NCBI GenBank assembly: GCA_024707145.1
Contig: JANQAI010000013.1
Location: forward strand, 302,588-366,587
Origin: Magnetospirillum sp.
Lineage (GTDB): Bacteria > Pseudomonadota > Alphaproteobacteria > Rhodospirillales > Magnetospirillaceae
Length of the DNA stretch: 64,000 nt
Reading direction: 5' to 3'
The notes beneath the pieces are model-generated. The model did no database searches. It saw only the letters and a program-made list of their open reading frames with translations, and had not been told where the DNA came from. Positions 36,898 through 47,004 of the stretch are shown piece by piece. Each line of letters starts with the position of its first letter. Position 1 is the first letter of the stretch. The translations under genes were made by a program, and so were the position numbers.

Positions 36898-37461
36898 ATG
36901 TCTTTGATCAATACCGAAATCAAGCCCTTCAAGGCCAAGGCGTTCAAGGCCAGCAAGTTCATCGACGTCTCGGACGCCGATCTCAAGGGCAAGTGGTCGG
37001 TGGTGTTCTTCTATCCGGCCGACTTCACCTTCGTCTGCCCGACCGAGCTCGAGGATCTGGCCGACAACTACGCGGAATTCCAGAAGCTCGGCGTCGAGAT
37101 CTACTCGGTCTCCACCGACACCCATTTCAGCCACAAGGCTTGGCATGACGCCTCGCCGGCCATCAGCAAGATCAACTTCACCATGATCGGCGATCCCACC
37201 GCCACCATCAGCCGCAATTTCGACGTGCTGATCGAGTCCGAGGGCCTGGCCGACCGCGGCACCTTCGTGGTTGATCCCGAGGGCAGGATCCAGATCGTCG
37301 AGATCACCGCCGGCGGCATCGGCCGCGATGCCAAGGAACTGCTGCGCAAGGTCAAGGCCGCCCAGTACGTCGCCGCCCATCCCGGCGAGGTCTGCCCGGC
37401 CAAGTGGAAGGAAGGCGAGAAGACCCTCGCTCCGTCCCTCGACCTGGTCGGCAAGATCTAA
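36898..37461 (+). CDS. ahpC: Alkyl hydroperoxide reductase subunit C
   Basis: 187 aa. The typical 2-Cys peroxiredoxin AhpC: peroxidatic Cys in [14 protein letters not shown] (about residue 47) and resolving Cys in [17 protein letters not shown] near the C-terminus, with the YF-type tail replaced by PSLDLVGKI. It reduces H2O2, organic peroxides and peroxynitrite, and is re-reduced by AhpF, encoded next. The upstream region 36760-36860 is unusually AT-rich and is the likely promoter; OxyR control is usual for this gene but no site was identified. Confidence 0.97.
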   Translation: MSLINTEIKPFKAKAFKASKFIDVSDADLKGKWSVVFFYPADFTFVCPTELEDLADNYAEFQKLGVEIYSVSTDTHFSHKAWHDASPAISKINFTMIGDPTATISRNFDVLIESEGLADRGTFVVDPEGRIQIVEITAGGIGRDAKELLRKVKAAQYVAAHPGEVCPAKWKEGEKTLAPSLDLVGKI

Positions 37462-37495
37462 GGTCCGGCCTGTAAGCGTCATCGTCGCGGCCGTC

Positions 37496-37522
37496 CCTGG
37501 ACCCGGAGCTTCCGGGTCCAGG
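37496..37522 (+). terminator. Strong hairpin between ahpC and ahpF
   Basis: A perfect 12-bp stem CCTGGACCCGGA/TCCGGGTCCAGG with loop GCT, and no T-run. It lies in the 111-nt gap between the two genes and may partly stop transcription or protect the ahpC mRNA end, giving more AhpC than AhpF. Confidence 0.65.
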
Positions 37523-37572
37523 GTGCCCCCTCGGGGTTTGCCGTGCCATCCAACTCCAGGGGAGCACTCGAC

Positions 37573-39150
37573 ATGTTCGACACCGGTCTCAAGGACCAGT
37601 TGAAGGCCTATTTCGACAAGATCACCTTGCCTGTCGAACTGGTCGCCTCGCTCGACGACGGCGCCAGTTCGCAGGAGATGGGTGAATTGCTGGACAGCGT
37701 CGCCGCGCTGTCCGACCGCATCACCGTGGTGCGCGGCGGCGACGATGCCCGCAAGCCCTCCTTCCTGATCCGCCGCGCCGGTACCGACGTGGCCGTGCGT
37801 TTCGCCGGCCTGCCCATGGGCCACGAGTTCAACTCGCTGATCCTGGCGTTGCTGCAGGTGGGCGGCCACCCCAGCAAGACCGCACCGGAAGTGGTCGAGC
37901 AGGTGCAGGCGCTGGAGGGCGAATACCTCTTTGAGACCTATTTCTCGCTGTCGTGCCAGAACTGCCCCGACGTGGTGCAGGCGCTGAACCTGATGAGCGT
38001 GCTCAACCCCCGGATCAAGCACGTCGCCATCGACGGCGCCCTGTTCCAGGACGAGGTCGAGGCACGCCAGGTGATGGCGGTGCCGGCGGTGTTCCTCAAC
38101 GGCCAGCCCTTCGCCTCGGGCCGCATGGGCCTGGAGCAGATTCTGGCCAAGCTCGATACCGGCACCGCCGCCCGCGACGCCGAGAAGATCAAGGCCAAGG
38201 AGCCCTTCGAGGTGCTGGTCATCGGCGGCGGCCCGGCCGGCGCGGCGGCGGCCATCTATGCCGCCCGCAAGGGCATCCGCACCGGCGTGGCGGCCGAGCG
38301 CTTCGGCGGCCAGGTGCTCGACACCATGGCCATCGAGAATTTCGTCTCGGTGTCGCACACCGAGGGGCCCAAGCTGGGCGCCGCGCTGGAGGCCCACGTC
38401 AAGGATTACGACGTGGACGTGATGAACCTGCAGAAGGCGGAAAAGCTGGTACCGGCCAAGGTGCCGGGCGGCCTGATCGAGGTGCGGCTGGCCAGCGGCG
38501 CCACCCTGCGGGCGCGCAGCGTCATCCTGTCCACCGGCGCCCGGTGGCGGACCATGAACGTGCCGGGCGAGGACGAGTACCGGAACAAGGGTGTCGCCTT
38601 CTGCCCGCATTGTGACGGCCCGCTGTTCAAGGGCAAGCGCGTGGCAGTGATCGGCGGCGGCAATTCCGGCGTCGAGGCGGCCATCGACCTGGCCGGCATC
38701 GTCGCCCACGTGACCTTGATCGAGTTCGACGCCAAGCTGCGCGCCGATGCGGTCCTGCAGGCCAAGCTGCAAAGCCTGCCCAACGTCACCATCATCACCT
38801 CGGCGCTCACCACCGAGGTGCATGGCGACGGCGCCAAGGTCACCGGGCTGTCCTACAAGGACCGCACCACCGACCAGGTGCACCGGGTGGAACTGGAGGG
38901 CGTGTTCGTGCAGATCGGCCTGGTGGCCAACACCGAATGGCTGAAGGGCACGGTGGCGCTGTCGCCGCGCGGCGAAATCGAGGTGGACGCCCGCGGCCAG
39001 ACCTCGGTGCCTGGTGTCTTCGCCGCCGGCGACGCCACCACGGTGCCCTACAAGCAGATCATCATCGCCATGGGCGAGGGCGCCAAGGCGTCGCTGTCCG
39101 CCTTCGACTACCTGATCCGCACTCCTGTGGCGGAAGCCAACGCGGCCTGA
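37573..39150 (+). CDS. ahpF: Alkyl hydroperoxide reductase subunit F
   Basis: 525 aa from ATG 37573, with AGGGGAG upstream. The N-terminal double thioredoxin-like domain (about residues 1-195) carries the disulfide [14 protein letters not shown]. The thioredoxin-reductase-like part binds FAD ([20 protein letters not shown]), holds the second disulfide FCPHCDGP and an NAD(P) site ([19 protein letters not shown]), and ends with [20 protein letters not shown]. It passes electrons from NADH to AhpC. A terminator follows at 39181. Confidence 0.97.
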   Translation: MFDTGLKDQLKAYFDKITLPVELVASLDDGASSQEMGELLDSVAALSDRITVVRGGDDARKPSFLIRRAGTDVAVRFAGLPMGHEFNSLILALLQVGGHPSKTAPEVVEQVQALEGEYLFETYFSLSCQNCPDVVQALNLMSVLNPRIKHVAIDGALFQDEVEARQVMAVPAVFLNGQPFASGRMGLEQILAKLDTGTAARDAEKIKAKEPFEVLVIGGGPAGAAAAIYAARKGIRTGVAAERFGGQVLDTMAIENFVSVSHTEGPKLGAALEAHVKDYDVDVMNLQKAEKLVPAKVPGGLIEVRLASGATLRARSVILSTGARWRTMNVPGEDEYRNKGVAFCPHCDGPLFKGKRVAVIGGGNSGVEAAIDLAGIVAHVTLIEFDAKLRADAVLQAKLQSLPNVTIITSALTTEVHGDGAKVTGLSYKDRTTDQVHRVELEGVFVQIGLVANTEWLKGTVALSPRGEIEVDARGQTSVPGVFAAGDATTVPYKQIIIAMGEGAKASLSAFDYLIRTPVAEANAA

Positions 39151-39180
39151 GCCATCCCCCCTTTTGGGCTCGGTCAGCGA

Positions 39181-39218
39181 CCCCCCGGCAGGTTCCCAAG
39201 CCTGCCGGGGGGATTTTT
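39181..39218 (+). terminator. Rho-independent terminator after ahpF
   Basis: Stem CCCCCCGGCAGG/CCTGCCGGGGGG with an 8-nt loop, followed by ATTTTTAT. It also lies just past the end of the convergent gene at 39217. Confidence 0.88.
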
Positions 39219-39744
39219 ATTCTGCCGGCCAGCAGGTCCAGCGTTCCCGTTGCGACTGCCGATAGACCTCCTCGGCGACGAGTCCCGAGGGGGCGTACAA
39301 GCGGGCCACCAGGGCGTCGTGGTAGCGGTAGCGCACCATGCGGCGGCGGCTGTCCTGGCGGATCTGGTAGTCCAGATCCTTGCCCAGGTGGTCCAGCGCC
39401 CGTTCGTCAATGAAGGCCGTGCCGGCCGGCGAACCGATGCGGTAGACCAGCGTATCGCCGCTCCAGATACGTTCCTGGACGAAGATGGTCGTCTGCGCCG
39501 GCAGGGTGCCGGTGGGCGAAGCCAGCTGTTCCGGGCTGGCGGCCGTGGGGATGTCGGCGTGCACGGTGATCTCGTCGCCGGCAATGAAACTGTCCGCGAA
39601 GCCGCTGCCGTAATCGCGGTCCACCAGCTTGTTGAAAGCCATCATTTCGCGGTTATACGCACACCATAATCGGCGGGGCGCCGGCGTTTTCTCGGCCGTC
39701 GCCGCCAGCGGCCACAGGGCAATGGCGCAGGCGGCCAGCCGCAT
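39217..39744 (-). CDS. Exported protein of unknown function
   Basis: 175 aa from ATG 39744, chosen because a signal peptide follows directly (RLAACAIALWPLAATAEK); a second ATG 14 codons upstream is possible. The mature protein has a cysteine early (RRLWCAYNREMMAFN) and a mostly beta-type pattern (DSFIAGDEITVHADI, TIFVQERIWSGDTLVYRIGS, RRRMVRYRYHDALVARLYAP). No family is recognised. It lies 68 nt after the biotin-carrier gene on the same strand and may share its transcript, but nothing links it to decarboxylation. Confidence 0.6.
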   Translation of the reverse strand: MRLAACAIALWPLAATAEKTPAPRRLWCAYNREMMAFNKLVDRDYGSGFADSFIAGDEITVHADIPTAASPEQLASPTGTLPAQTTIFVQERIWSGDTLVYRIGSPAGTAFIDERALDHLGKDLDYQIRQDSRRRMVRYRYHDALVARLYAPSGLVAEEVYRQSQRERWTCWPAE

Positions 39745-39812
39745 GGCGATGCCCTGGAGCGAGCGGAGGGGATCAAGGCACTCCATGGCTTGCCCTTCGC
39801 CCGGTCCTCCGC

Positions 39813-40217
39813 CTAGCCGATGCTCAGCAGGATGTGCCCGGCTTCCACCGGATCGCCCGGCTTGACGGCGATGCTGGCGACGGTACCGCTGCGATGGGCG
39901 TAGACGGGGGTCTTCATCTTCATGGCCTCGATCACGGCGATCTTGTCGCCTTCGGCCACCGCCTGGCCGACCTTGACCTCGATCAGATCCACCACGCCGC
40001 CCAGCGGGCACACCTCATCGCCGGCACCGGCGGTGACCGTGGCTGCCGGAACGGGGGACGGAGCGGGGGGCGGGGCGGCCGGCTGGGGAGCGGCGAGGGG
40101 GGCGCCCGAGGTGCCGGCGACGGGCGAATAGGCAGCGGAATGGCCGTTCTCGGCCAATTCCTCGACGGTGACGTCGTAGGTTTTGCCCTCGACGGTGATC
40201 CGAAGCTTCTTGTACAT
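39813..40217 (-). CDS. Biotin carrier subunit of a decarboxylase/carboxylase
   Basis: 134 aa. The N-terminal KKLRITVEGKTYDVTVEEL is typical of MmdC/OadA-type biotin carriers. An Ala/Pro-rich linker follows (residues about 40-65), and then the biotinyl domain: CPLGGVVDLIEVKVGQAVAE with the biotin lysine in EAMKMKTPVYAH. It carries CO2 between the carboxyltransferase and a partner. It follows a carboxyltransferase and an OadG-like membrane subunit on the same strand, so it belongs to a methylmalonyl-CoA (or oxaloacetate) decarboxylase-like complex. Confidence 0.88.
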   Translation of the reverse strand: MYKKLRITVEGKTYDVTVEELAENGHSAAYSPVAGTSGAPLAAPQPAAPPPAPSPVPAATVTAGAGDEVCPLGGVVDLIEVKVGQAVAEGDKIAVIEAMKMKTPVYAHRSGTVASIAVKPGDPVEAGHILLSIG

Positions 40218-40242
40218 GGCGCGGTCCTTGGAGCGGAGGATA

Positions 40243-40557
40243 TCAGTGGTGGGAAATCTGGTGCGAGGCATGGTGGGCGATGCGGCCCTCCACCGACCAG
40301 CTCTGGCCCGTGGGGGCGGTGCCGATGTGCACGATGCGGTGGGCGCCCGCCATGGCATAGGCGGCGGCAGAGATGACCACAAGATGATGGGCGGGAATGC
40401 CGCTGGCAGCGACGGCGGCGGGCGTTTCCGAAGGGGTGGGGGCCGGCCCTTCCTGCTCACGGCTCCGGGCCGAAGCACGGAGGAGCTGCCTGATCAGCAC
40501 GGCGCCGGCCAGGGCGATGGCCAGGTAGGGCCCGATCTGGGAAAGCGTTTCGTTCAA
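40243..40557 (-). CDS. OadG/MmdD-like small membrane subunit
   Basis: 104 aa from a TTG start at 40557, with GGGGAG upstream. One transmembrane helix lies at the N-terminus (IGPYLAIALAGAVLIRQLLR), followed by a Pro/Glu-rich linker and a second hydrophobic stretch (HHLVVISAAAYAMAGAH). A C-terminal His-rich tail reads HHASHQISHH. Gamma/delta subunits of sodium-pumping decarboxylases have one helix, a linker and metal-binding residues near the end, so the position between carboxyltransferase and biotin carrier supports this role. Sequence alone is weak. Confidence 0.65.
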   Translation of the reverse strand: MNETLSQIGPYLAIALAGAVLIRQLLRASARSREQEGPAPTPSETPAAVAASGIPAHHLVVISAAAYAMAGAHRIVHIGTAPTGQSWSVEGRIAHHASHQISHH

Positions 40558-40579
40558 ATCCGGTCTCCCCTTGGCCCGT

Positions 40580-42133
40580 TCACAGCGGGATATTGCCGTG
40601 CTTCTTCGGCGGCCGCATTTCGCGCTTGGCCAGCGACTTGCGCAGCGCCAGGGCCAGGACGCCCCGAGTCTCCGACGGCATGATGACGTCGGTGACGTAG
40701 CCATGGGCGGCCGAGAGATAGGGCGAGGCGAACTCGTCGCGATAGGCGGCGGCCAGTTCCTTGGCCTTGGCACGGCGGTCCTCGGCCTCGGCCAGTTCCT
40801 TGCGGTAGAGGATGTTGATGGCGCCCTCGGCGCCCATCACCGCGATCTCGGCGGTGGGCCAGGCATAGACCCAGTCGGCGCCCATCTCCTGGCTGCACAT
40901 GGCGAGATACGAACCGCCATAGGCCTTGCGCAGGACGATGGTGATCTTGGGCACGGTGGCCGAGCCGTAGGCGAACAGCATCTTGGCGCCGTGGCGGATG
41001 ATGCCGCCGCGCTCCTGCTCGATGCCGGGCAGGAAGCCGGGGACGTCCACCAGGGTGACGATGGGAATGTTGAAGACGTTGCAGAAGCGGATGAAACGGG
41101 CGCCCTTGTCGGAGGCGTTGATGTCCAGCGCGCCGGCCATTTCCTTGGGCTGGTTGGCCACCAGGCCGGTGACGATGCCGCCGATACGGCAGAAGCCGAC
41201 GATCAGGTTGCGCGCCCAGCCGGCATGCACCTCGAGGAAGGTGTCGGGGTCGACGATGCGGTCGATCACCTGGCGCACGTCCATGGGCTCGGACGGGTCC
41301 TCGGGCACCAGCTGGTTCAGGGCCTCGTCCTCCTCGACGGGGATGTCGGCCCAGGGGCGGTGCGGCGGATCCTCGGTATTGTTGGCGGGGAAATAGCTCA
41401 GCAGCGCCTTGGCGATCTGGATGGCGTGGGCGTCGTCCTCGGCGACGAAATGGGCGTTGCCGCTGACGGTGGCGTGCATCTCGGCGCTGCCCACCTCGTC
41501 CATGGTGAAGCTCTGGCCGGTGACCGCCTTGATCACCTCGGGGCCGGTGATGAACATGTGCGCGTTCTTGCGCGTCATGATGACGAAGTCCATCAGGGCC
41601 GGCGAATAGGCGGCGCCACCGGCGCAGGGACCCATGATCAGCGCGATCTGCGGCACCACGCCGGACAGCAGCACGTTCATGTAGAACGCCTTGCCGTAGC
41701 CCGACAGGGCGTCGACGCCCTCCTGGATGCGGGCGCCGCCGGAATCCTTGCAGGTCACCAGGGGTACGCCCAGCTTGAGCGCCGCCTTCATGGCCTGAAC
41801 CAGCTTCTTGGCGTGCATGCGGCCCAGCGTGCCGGCAGCGACGGTGAAGTCCTGGCTGAAGGCCGAAACCTGGCGGCCGTCGACGAAGCCGGTGCCGGCG
41901 ATGACGCCGTCGGCCGGCAGGTCCTTGTCGGCCATGCCGAAGCCGGTGCCCGAATGGCGGATGTGCAGGCCGCTTTCCTGGAAGGTGTCGGCGTCGAACA
42001 GCAGTTCCAGGCGTTCGCGGGCGGTCAGCAGTCCCTTGTCGTGGCGTTCCTGCTGTTTGGCACGGCCGCCGCCTTCGCGCAGCTTGGCGCGCCGTTCGAG
42101 CAGTTTGTCCTTGAGCCGCTGCGAGATGGGCAT
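40580..42133 (-). CDS. Acyl-CoA carboxyltransferase (methylmalonyl-CoA decarboxylase alpha / PccB type)
   Basis: 517 aa. Both halves of a crotonase-like carboxyltransferase are present: SGGARIQEGVDALSGYGKAF and MGPCAGGAAYSPALMDFVIM in the N-half, and DVPGFLPGIEQERGGIIRHG with KITIVLRKAYGGSYLAM in the C-half. The sequence fits PccB/MmdA proteins, which move CO2 between acyl-CoA and biotin. With the OadG-like and biotin-carrier genes downstream, it looks like the alpha subunit of a methylmalonyl-CoA decarboxylase. The membrane beta subunit that would decarboxylate and pump sodium is not in this window. Confidence 0.92.
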   Translation of the reverse strand: MPISQRLKDKLLERRAKLREGGGRAKQQERHDKGLLTARERLELLFDADTFQESGLHIRHSGTGFGMADKDLPADGVIAGTGFVDGRQVSAFSQDFTVAAGTLGRMHAKKLVQAMKAALKLGVPLVTCKDSGGARIQEGVDALSGYGKAFYMNVLLSGVVPQIALIMGPCAGGAAYSPALMDFVIMTRKNAHMFITGPEVIKAVTGQSFTMDEVGSAEMHATVSGNAHFVAEDDAHAIQIAKALLSYFPANNTEDPPHRPWADIPVEEDEALNQLVPEDPSEPMDVRQVIDRIVDPDTFLEVHAGWARNLIVGFCRIGGIVTGLVANQPKEMAGALDINASDKGARFIRFCNVFNIPIVTLVDVPGFLPGIEQERGGIIRHGAKMLFAYGSATVPKITIVLRKAYGGSYLAMCSQEMGADWVYAWPTAEIAVMGAEGAINILYRKELAEAEDRRAKAKELAAAYRDEFASPYLSAAHGYVTDVIMPSETRGVLALALRKSLAKREMRPPKKHGNIPL

Positions 42134-42289
42134 GAAGAAGGCCTCTCAAACGCGCACAGTTGGGGGGCGAGACTTTGGCGATGGTCCCGGCTGGCTATCC
42201 TTGCGGATGGTAGAGGCTGCCCGGCACGGCGACAAGACGGGATCGCCATCCTCCTGCCAACTTCACTCTTTTGTCTTGGGCATTCCTTC

Positions 42290-42676
42290 TTACGCCATGC
42301 TGTGCAGCTGCACGGCGTGGCGCAGCCGTTCGGCGCGGTTCATCACGCCCCGCCACATCACCCAGGCGATGCTGGGCAGCATCAGGGTGACGCCCAGCCG
42401 GGCCAGCAATTGCGTGGCGCCGGTGTGTTGGCCGTTGATCAGGATGGTGTCGGCGCAGGCGTAGCGGCGGGCGAAATCACCCTCGCATTGGCTCACCCGC
42501 TCCTGGATGACGGGAGCGCGGTGATGTTCCAGGTCGTTGGGGGTCAATTCCCGCACCAGGACGGTGCCGACCACGGCGATCCACAGGCAACACAGCGCGC
42601 TCAGCACCTTGCCGAGGAACATCAGGCGCGTGTGCAACACCTCAAGCGGGTTCGGATCGACGTGGGTATAATACAT
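42290..42676 (-). CDS. Hypothetical two-helix membrane protein
   Basis: 128 aa from ATG 42676 (MYYTHVDPNPLEVLHTRL). Two transmembrane helices flank an exposed loop: LGKVLSALCCLWIAVVGTVL near the N-terminus and LARLGVTLMLPSIAWVMW near the C-terminus. The loop has two cysteines (SQCEGDF, RYACADT). No family is recognised. It stands alone between the carboxyltransferase and the sensor kinase on the same strand. Confidence 0.6.
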   Translation of the reverse strand: MYYTHVDPNPLEVLHTRLMFLGKVLSALCCLWIAVVGTVLVRELTPNDLEHHRAPVIQERVSQCEGDFARRYACADTILINGQHTGATQLLARLGVTLMLPSIAWVMWRGVMNRAERLRHAVQLHSMA

Positions 42677-42770
42677 GCTCCACTGCCTTGGCTTCTGCCG
42701 ACCGGTGGCGCGGTCCATTCTGATACGGCACAGGGTGCCACCAACGGGCGGGCGATTTCAACAGAATCGC

Positions 42771-44825
42771 TTAAACCGCCGGCAAGCGCAGGGCGAAGAC
42801 CGAGCCGGGCTGGCCGTCCTCGCGCCCCTCGATCCAGATGGCGCCACGATGGCGCTCGACGATGCGCCGGCACAGGGCCAGACCGACGCCGCTGCCGCTG
42901 ATGCCGCGCTTGTGCAGGCGCTGGAATACCTGGAAGACGCGTTCGCGGTCGGCGGGGACGATCCCCAGGCCATTGTCGGCGACGCGGATGATCCAGTCGC
43001 CGCCGGCCCGCCGGGTGGTCACGGTGATGTGCGGCGGGCGCGAGGGGTCGGCGTATTTGATGGCGTTGCTCAGCAGGTTCTGGAACAGGCTGACCATCTG
43101 GGTCTCGATGGCCGCCACCACCGGCAGCGGCCCCAGTTCCACCGTGGCGTTGGTTTCGTCGATGGCGGCCAGCAGGCTGTCGCGGGCGCGGGCGGCGCAG
43201 CGGCCCAGATCCACCGCCTCGGGGGTGATGTCGGTGCGGCCGATGCGGGAATAGGCCAGCAGGTCGTCGATCATGCGGCTCATGCGCATGACGCCGTCCA
43301 CCGCCATGTCGATGTATTCCACCGCCTCGTCGGGCAGCTTGTCGCGGAAGCCGCGCTTCAGCAGGCCGACGAAGCCCGAGATGGTGCGCAGCGGTTCCTG
43401 CAGGTCGTGCGAGACCGCGTAGGCGAACTGCTCCAGGTCGGTGTTGGAGCGCTTGAGCTCGTCCTCCATGCGCCGACGCGAGCCGATGTCGCGGAACACC
43501 ACCACGCAGCCGTGCCCGCCGCCGGGCAGGTCCAGCCGGCCGGCGGTGTATTCCACCGGAAAAGAGCTGCCGTCCTTGCGCCAGAACACCTCGTCGGCGA
43601 TGGTGCACAGCTCGGCATCACGCACGCCGTTGCGCATGGCGCATTCCGCTGCCGGATAGGGCGAGCCGTCGGCACGGTGATGGTGGACCAGGTCGTGCAG
43701 CACTTGGTCGATCATGTCGTCGCGGTCGTAGCCGGTCAGCCGCAGGGCGGCGTCGTTGACGAAGATCACCCGGTCGGCGGCGTCGATGCCGACGATGCCC
43801 TCGGGCGCCGCGGCCAGCACCGAGGACAGGCTTTCATTGGCCCGCGCCAGATCCTTGGCGTTGCGTTCGGCGGCGGCCAGGGCGGCCTCTTCGCGACGGA
43901 TGCTGACCAGCACGAAGCGGGCGGCCAGCGTCAGCGCCACCAGCATGACCATCAGCAGCAGGCCCACCTGCCAGGCGAAGGCGCGCCAGGGCGCCAGCAG
44001 GCGCTCCATGGACTGGCCGGCCACCACCACCAGCGGGTAGTCGCCCACCCGGTCCCAGGCGTTCAGGCGCTCCTGGCCGTCTATTGCGGTATTGGGGATG
44101 ATGCGGCTGCCGCTGGGTTCGCTGTCCGCCAGCCGCACCGCCGGTGCGTTGGGATATTGCCTGCCCGGCGGCTCGGGCGGGTTGCGGGCGATCAGGGTGC
44201 CGTCACGGAGGAACAAGGTGACGGCGCGGCCGTCATCGGTGTGGATGTCGGCGAACAGCTGCTCCAGGTAGCCGATCTCCACCCCCACCAGGGCGGCGGC
44301 CAGGATATGGCCGTCGGCGTCGCGCACCGCCTTCGAGATGGTGATGATGGAGGCGCCGCTGGTGCGCCCGACCACTGGCGGGCCGATGACGAAATCCTGG
44401 CCGGTGAGGTGGGCCAGGAACCACGCGCGGTCGGTGTAATTGATCTCCGGCACCGGAAAGAAGTGATTGGAGCCCACCAGATTGCCGTTGCCGTCTGCGA
44501 TGAGCGCGGTGTTCACCTCGGACAGCGGGCGCACCAGCTGGCGCAGGGTCTCATGCAGGGCCGAATCGTCGCGGCGCAGGGCGGCGATGCCGCCCTTGCG
44601 GTTGACCTCGGCCAGCATCTGGTCCAGCAGCACGGCGCTGGACCGGATCACGTGGAAAACGTGGCGCGACACCGCGCGGGCGGTACCGCGATGGACGGCG
44701 TGGGCCTCGGACAGGACGGCCTCGCGCGCCTGCCAGACCAGCATGCCGGCGCCTGCCGCCATCAGCACCATGACCAATGATGCCAGCAGTGCGATGGGAA
44801 GGCGTAGCCGGTGAAGGTAAGGCAT
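42771..44825 (-). CDS. Sensor histidine kinase with Cache and PAS domains
   Basis: 684 aa from ATG 44825. Transmembrane helices at about residues 10-30 and 285-305 enclose a double-Cache periplasmic sensor (INYTDRAWFLAHLTGQDFVI, RTSGASIITISKAVRDADGH). Inside the cell lie a PAS domain (ASVLAAAPEGIVGIDAADRV type), a HisKA box with the phospho-acceptor in AYAVSHDLQEPLRTI, and an ATPase domain with NLLSNAIKYAD, VADNGLGIVPADRE and GSGVGLALCRRIV. It likely senses a small external molecule. No response regulator is nearby, so its partner is unlinked. Confidence 0.9.
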   Translation of the reverse strand: MPYLHRLRLPIALLASLVMVLMAAGAGMLVWQAREAVLSEAHAVHRGTARAVSRHVFHVIRSSAVLLDQMLAEVNRKGGIAALRRDDSALHETLRQLVRPLSEVNTALIADGNGNLVGSNHFFPVPEINYTDRAWFLAHLTGQDFVIGPPVVGRTSGASIITISKAVRDADGHILAAALVGVEIGYLEQLFADIHTDDGRAVTLFLRDGTLIARNPPEPPGRQYPNAPAVRLADSEPSGSRIIPNTAIDGQERLNAWDRVGDYPLVVVAGQSMERLLAPWRAFAWQVGLLLMVMLVALTLAARFVLVSIRREEAALAAAERNAKDLARANESLSSVLAAAPEGIVGIDAADRVIFVNDAALRLTGYDRDDMIDQVLHDLVHHHRADGSPYPAAECAMRNGVRDAELCTIADEVFWRKDGSSFPVEYTAGRLDLPGGGHGCVVVFRDIGSRRRMEDELKRSNTDLEQFAYAVSHDLQEPLRTISGFVGLLKRGFRDKLPDEAVEYIDMAVDGVMRMSRMIDDLLAYSRIGRTDITPEAVDLGRCAARARDSLLAAIDETNATVELGPLPVVAAIETQMVSLFQNLLSNAIKYADPSRPPHITVTTRRAGGDWIIRVADNGLGIVPADRERVFQVFQRLHKRGISGSGVGLALCRRIVERHRGAIWIEGREDGQPGSVFALRLPAV

Positions 44826-44991
44826 GGCGCGAAAAGTGTCGGGTTTTGGCCGAAGGGTCAAACGCAAAAACTGCATGCAGCTGTGGAAATCGCGCGAACG
44901 TAGACCCTTTTCCTCCCGTTCTCGGGCTTCCCTTCGTCGCCGGGATCGCTACATTGGGAGCAATCGTTTCCCCCGAGAGGACTTCCCCGTC

Positions 44992-46489
44992 ATGAAGATC
45001 GCCTTCGCCAAGCCCCAGCTTCCCACCGAGGGCGCCGTCGTCGTCGGCGTGCTTGAGGGCAAGGTTCTGACCGCCACCGCCGTGCAATTGGATCAGCAGG
45101 GCGGCGGCGCGCTGACCCGCGCCATCGCCGCCAGCCGCTTCGAGGGCAAGGCCGGCCAGACCCTGGCCGTGCTGGCGCCGGCCGGGACCGAACTCAACCG
45201 CGTGGTGCTGGTCGGCCTGGGCAAGGCCGAGGCCATCGACGCCCTGGCGGCCCAGTCCTTCGGCGGCACCGCCCTGGCCCAGGTGGCGACGTCCGGCGAC
45301 GCGGCGCTGGCCATCGCCGCCGACGGCATCGACGGGGCCAAGATCAGCCCGGCGGAGTTCGCCGCCCATGCGGCCTATGGCGCCCGGCTGCGCGGCTACC
45401 GCTTCGACAAGTACTTCACCAAGGAGAAGAAGGAAGACAAGCCGTCGGTGAAGAAGCTGACCGTGCTGACCGCCGCCAACGGCGCCGCCAAGACGGCCTA
45501 CGCGCCGCTGGAGAAGGTGGCCGACGGCGTCTTCCTGACCCGCGACCTGGTAAGCGAGCCGGCCAACGTCATCTATCCGGAAAGCCTGGCGGCCGAGTGC
45601 CGGAAGCTGGCCGAGTCTGGGCGTGGACGTGGAAGTGCTGGGCGAGAAGCAGATGAAGAAGCTGGGCATGGGCGCGCTGCTGGGCGTCGGCCAGGGCTCG
45701 GACAGGGAAAGCCAATTGGTGGTCATGCGCTGGATGGGCGCCAAGAACCAGGATGTGGCGCCGCTGGCGCTGATCGGCAAGGGCGTGTGCTTCGACACCG
45801 GCGGCATCTCCATCAAGCCGGCCGCCGGCATGGAGGAGATGAAGTGGGACATGGGCGGCGCCGGCGCGGTGATCGGCGCCATGAAGGCGCTGGCCGGCCG
45901 CCAGGCCAAGGCCAACGTGGTGGGCATCGTCGGGCTGGTGGAGAACATGCCGTCGGGCACCGCCCAGCGCCCCGGCGACGTGGTCACCTCGGCCTCGGGC
46001 CAGACCATCGAGGTCATCAACACCGACGCCGAAGGCCGGCTGGTGCTGGCCGATGCGCTGTGGTACGCCAAGGAGCAGTTCAAGCCTTGCGCGCTGATCG
46101 ACCTCGCCACCCTGACCGGCGCCATCATCATCTCGCTGGGCAACGACTACGCCGGCCTGTTCAGCAACGACGACGCTCTGGCCGGCAAGATCGACGCCGC
46201 CGGCAAGGCGGTGGACGAGAAGGTGTGGCGCCTGCCCATGGGCGACACTTACGACAAGCAGCTCAAGTCGGACATCGCCGACATGAAGAACGTCGGCGGC
46301 CGCGAGGGCGGCTCCATCACCGCCGCCCAGTTCCTCAAGCGCTTCGTCGGCGACACGCCGTGGGCGCACATCGACATCGCCGGCACCGCCTGGTCCAAGA
46401 AGGACGCCGCCACCTGCTCCAAGGGCGCCACCGCCTTCGGCGTGCGCCTGCTGGACGCCCTGGTGGCGGAAAGCTACGAGGAGAAATGA
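44992..46489 (+). pseudogene. pepA: Leucyl aminopeptidase PepA (frameshifted)
   Basis: Start ATG 44992 (MKIAFAKPQLPTEGAVVVGV). The N-domain reads to ECRKLAE, then an inserted T at 45616, between AG and CT, shifts the frame. After repair the gene is 499 codons, the family length. The M17 catalytic part is complete: [35 protein letters not shown] and the signature [14 protein letters not shown]. It removes N-terminal residues from peptides using two metal ions. Its stop overlaps the holC start as ATGA, the classic pepA-holC pair. Confidence 0.95.
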
Positions 46490-46941
46490 CCCAGATCGGC
46501 TTCTACCACCTGACCCGCCTGGCCCTCGACCAGGCCCTGCCGCGCCTGCTGGAAAAGGCGGCGGCGGCAGGGCTGAAGGTGGTGGTCATGGCCGGCAGCC
46601 AGGAGCGGGTCGAGCACCTGAACGGCCTGCTGTGGACCTACTCCGAGGACAGCTGGCTGCCCCACGGCGCCAGGGCCGACGGCGAGGCGGCGCTGCAGCC
46701 CATCTGGCTGACCGAGGCCGACGAGAACCCCAACGGCGCTTCCGTGCTGGTGCTGTGCGACGGCGTCACCCCCGCCGACATGTCGGCCTGGAGCCGCTGC
46801 CTCGACCTGTTCGACGGCAAGGACGACGACGCGGTGCAGGCCGCCCGCGAGCGCTGGAAGGCGTGGAAGGCGGACGGGCACGAACTGGTCTATTACCAGC
46901 AGACCGCGTCCGGCGGCTGGGAAGAGAAGGCACGGACTTAA
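46486..46941 (+). CDS. holC: DNA polymerase III chi subunit
   Basis: 151 aa. Typical HolC features: [20 protein letters not shown] at the N-terminus, [20 protein letters not shown] in the middle, SWLPHG, and a conserved WERYR-like [20 protein letters not shown] near the end. The chi subunit links the clamp loader to single-stranded-DNA-binding protein at the replication fork. The start overlaps the pepA stop, an arrangement conserved across Proteobacteria. Confidence 0.94.
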   Translation: MTQIGFYHLTRLALDQALPRLLEKAAAAGLKVVVMAGSQERVEHLNGLLWTYSEDSWLPHGARADGEAALQPIWLTEADENPNGASVLVLCDGVTPADMSAWSRCLDLFDGKDDDAVQAARERWKAWKADGHELVYYQQTASGGWEEKART

Positions 46942-47004
46942 GCGATACGCCATTGATTGACGTGCCGTGCAGGTGGGAGAGGTGGTCCTTCCCCGCCTGT
47001 TCCG

